57,575 bases of DNA from Pseudomonas syringae pv. cilantro (lineage in GTDB: Bacteria > Pseudomonadota > Gammaproteobacteria > Pseudomonadales > Pseudomonadaceae), in the NCBI RefSeq assembly GCF_001293775.1, contig NZ_LGLN01000033.1:580792-638366 (forward strand), written 5' to 3'. A program made the position numbers and the translations under genes. Below are positions 57,526-57,575 of the stretch, piece after piece; the stretch's first letter is position 1; each line of letters opens with the position of its first letter. The notes under the pieces were generated by a model. It searched no databases, was not told the origin of the DNA, and saw nothing but the letters and a program-made list of their open reading frames with translations.

Positions 57526-57575
57526 CATCACAGGGTCCAAACATCACTGACACCGCAGAACCGCCGTGTGACGCA

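Overview
The window is a chromosomal flagellar/chemotaxis locus of a fluorescent pseudomonad, most likely of the Pseudomonas syringae group. The evidence is the gene order (flgNMA-cheV-cheR-flgBCDE-flgFGHIJKL-glycosylation island-fliC-flaG-fliDST-fleQ-fleSR-fliEFGHIJ-fliK), RpoN-type promoters at operon heads, and the fgt1-fgt2-orf3 flagellin glycosylation island described in P. syringae. No tRNA, rRNA, CRISPR array or insertion sequence was seen. Identities come from reading the translated sequence; no database was searched.

Layout. 1-4000: pobA and divergent pobR (4-hydroxybenzoate catabolism) and ppnN (nucleotide nucleosidase). 4364-7700: an SH3-domain membrane protein and an overlapping response regulator-TPR / small histidine kinase pair. 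7738-9955: a small glycosyltransferase, a methyltransferase gene broken by one in-frame TAA, and a short relic of a glutamine-synthetase-family gene. 10013-11401: MFS transporter. 11467-14046 (minus strand): ycgR, flgN, flgM, flgA. 14125-15930: cheV, cheR. 16042-16993: a cyanase/DUF1348 pair lying between cheR and flgB. 17286-31046: rod, hook, ring and junction genes, with a second hook-like gene containing a tandemly duplicated domain. 31136-38966: fgt1, fgt2 and a KAS III-like gene. 39295-43014: fliC, flaG, fliD, fliS, fliT-like. 43193-47411: fleQ, fleS, fleR. 47652-53434: fliE-fliJ. 53518-55984: an HsbA/HsbR/HptB-like signalling cassette. 56075-57487: fliK.

How it works together. FleQ (sigma-70-like promoter) and RpoN would drive fleSR, fliE, flgA and flgF operons; FleR with RpoN is expected to drive flgB-type operons; FliA (sigma-28), released when FlgM is exported, drives fliC and flgMN. 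I find good RpoN -24/-12 motifs upstream of flgA, flgB, flgF, fleS, fliE and fliK, and correctly spaced sigma-28 motifs upstream of flgM and fliC. The island between flgL and fliC decorates flagellin.

The most striking observation is in fliC. The 22-residue window corresponding to the plant-recognised flg22 epitope (residues 30-51) is heavily remodelled compared with the P. syringae consensus I recall, whereas the six reported glycan-acceptor serines and most flanking sequence are kept. Other points worth a second look are the duplicated-domain hook paralogue, the nonsense-broken methyltransferase, the glutamine synthetase relic, twin terminators around the cyanase pair, and an RpoN site placed so close to flgA that its transcript would be nearly leaderless.
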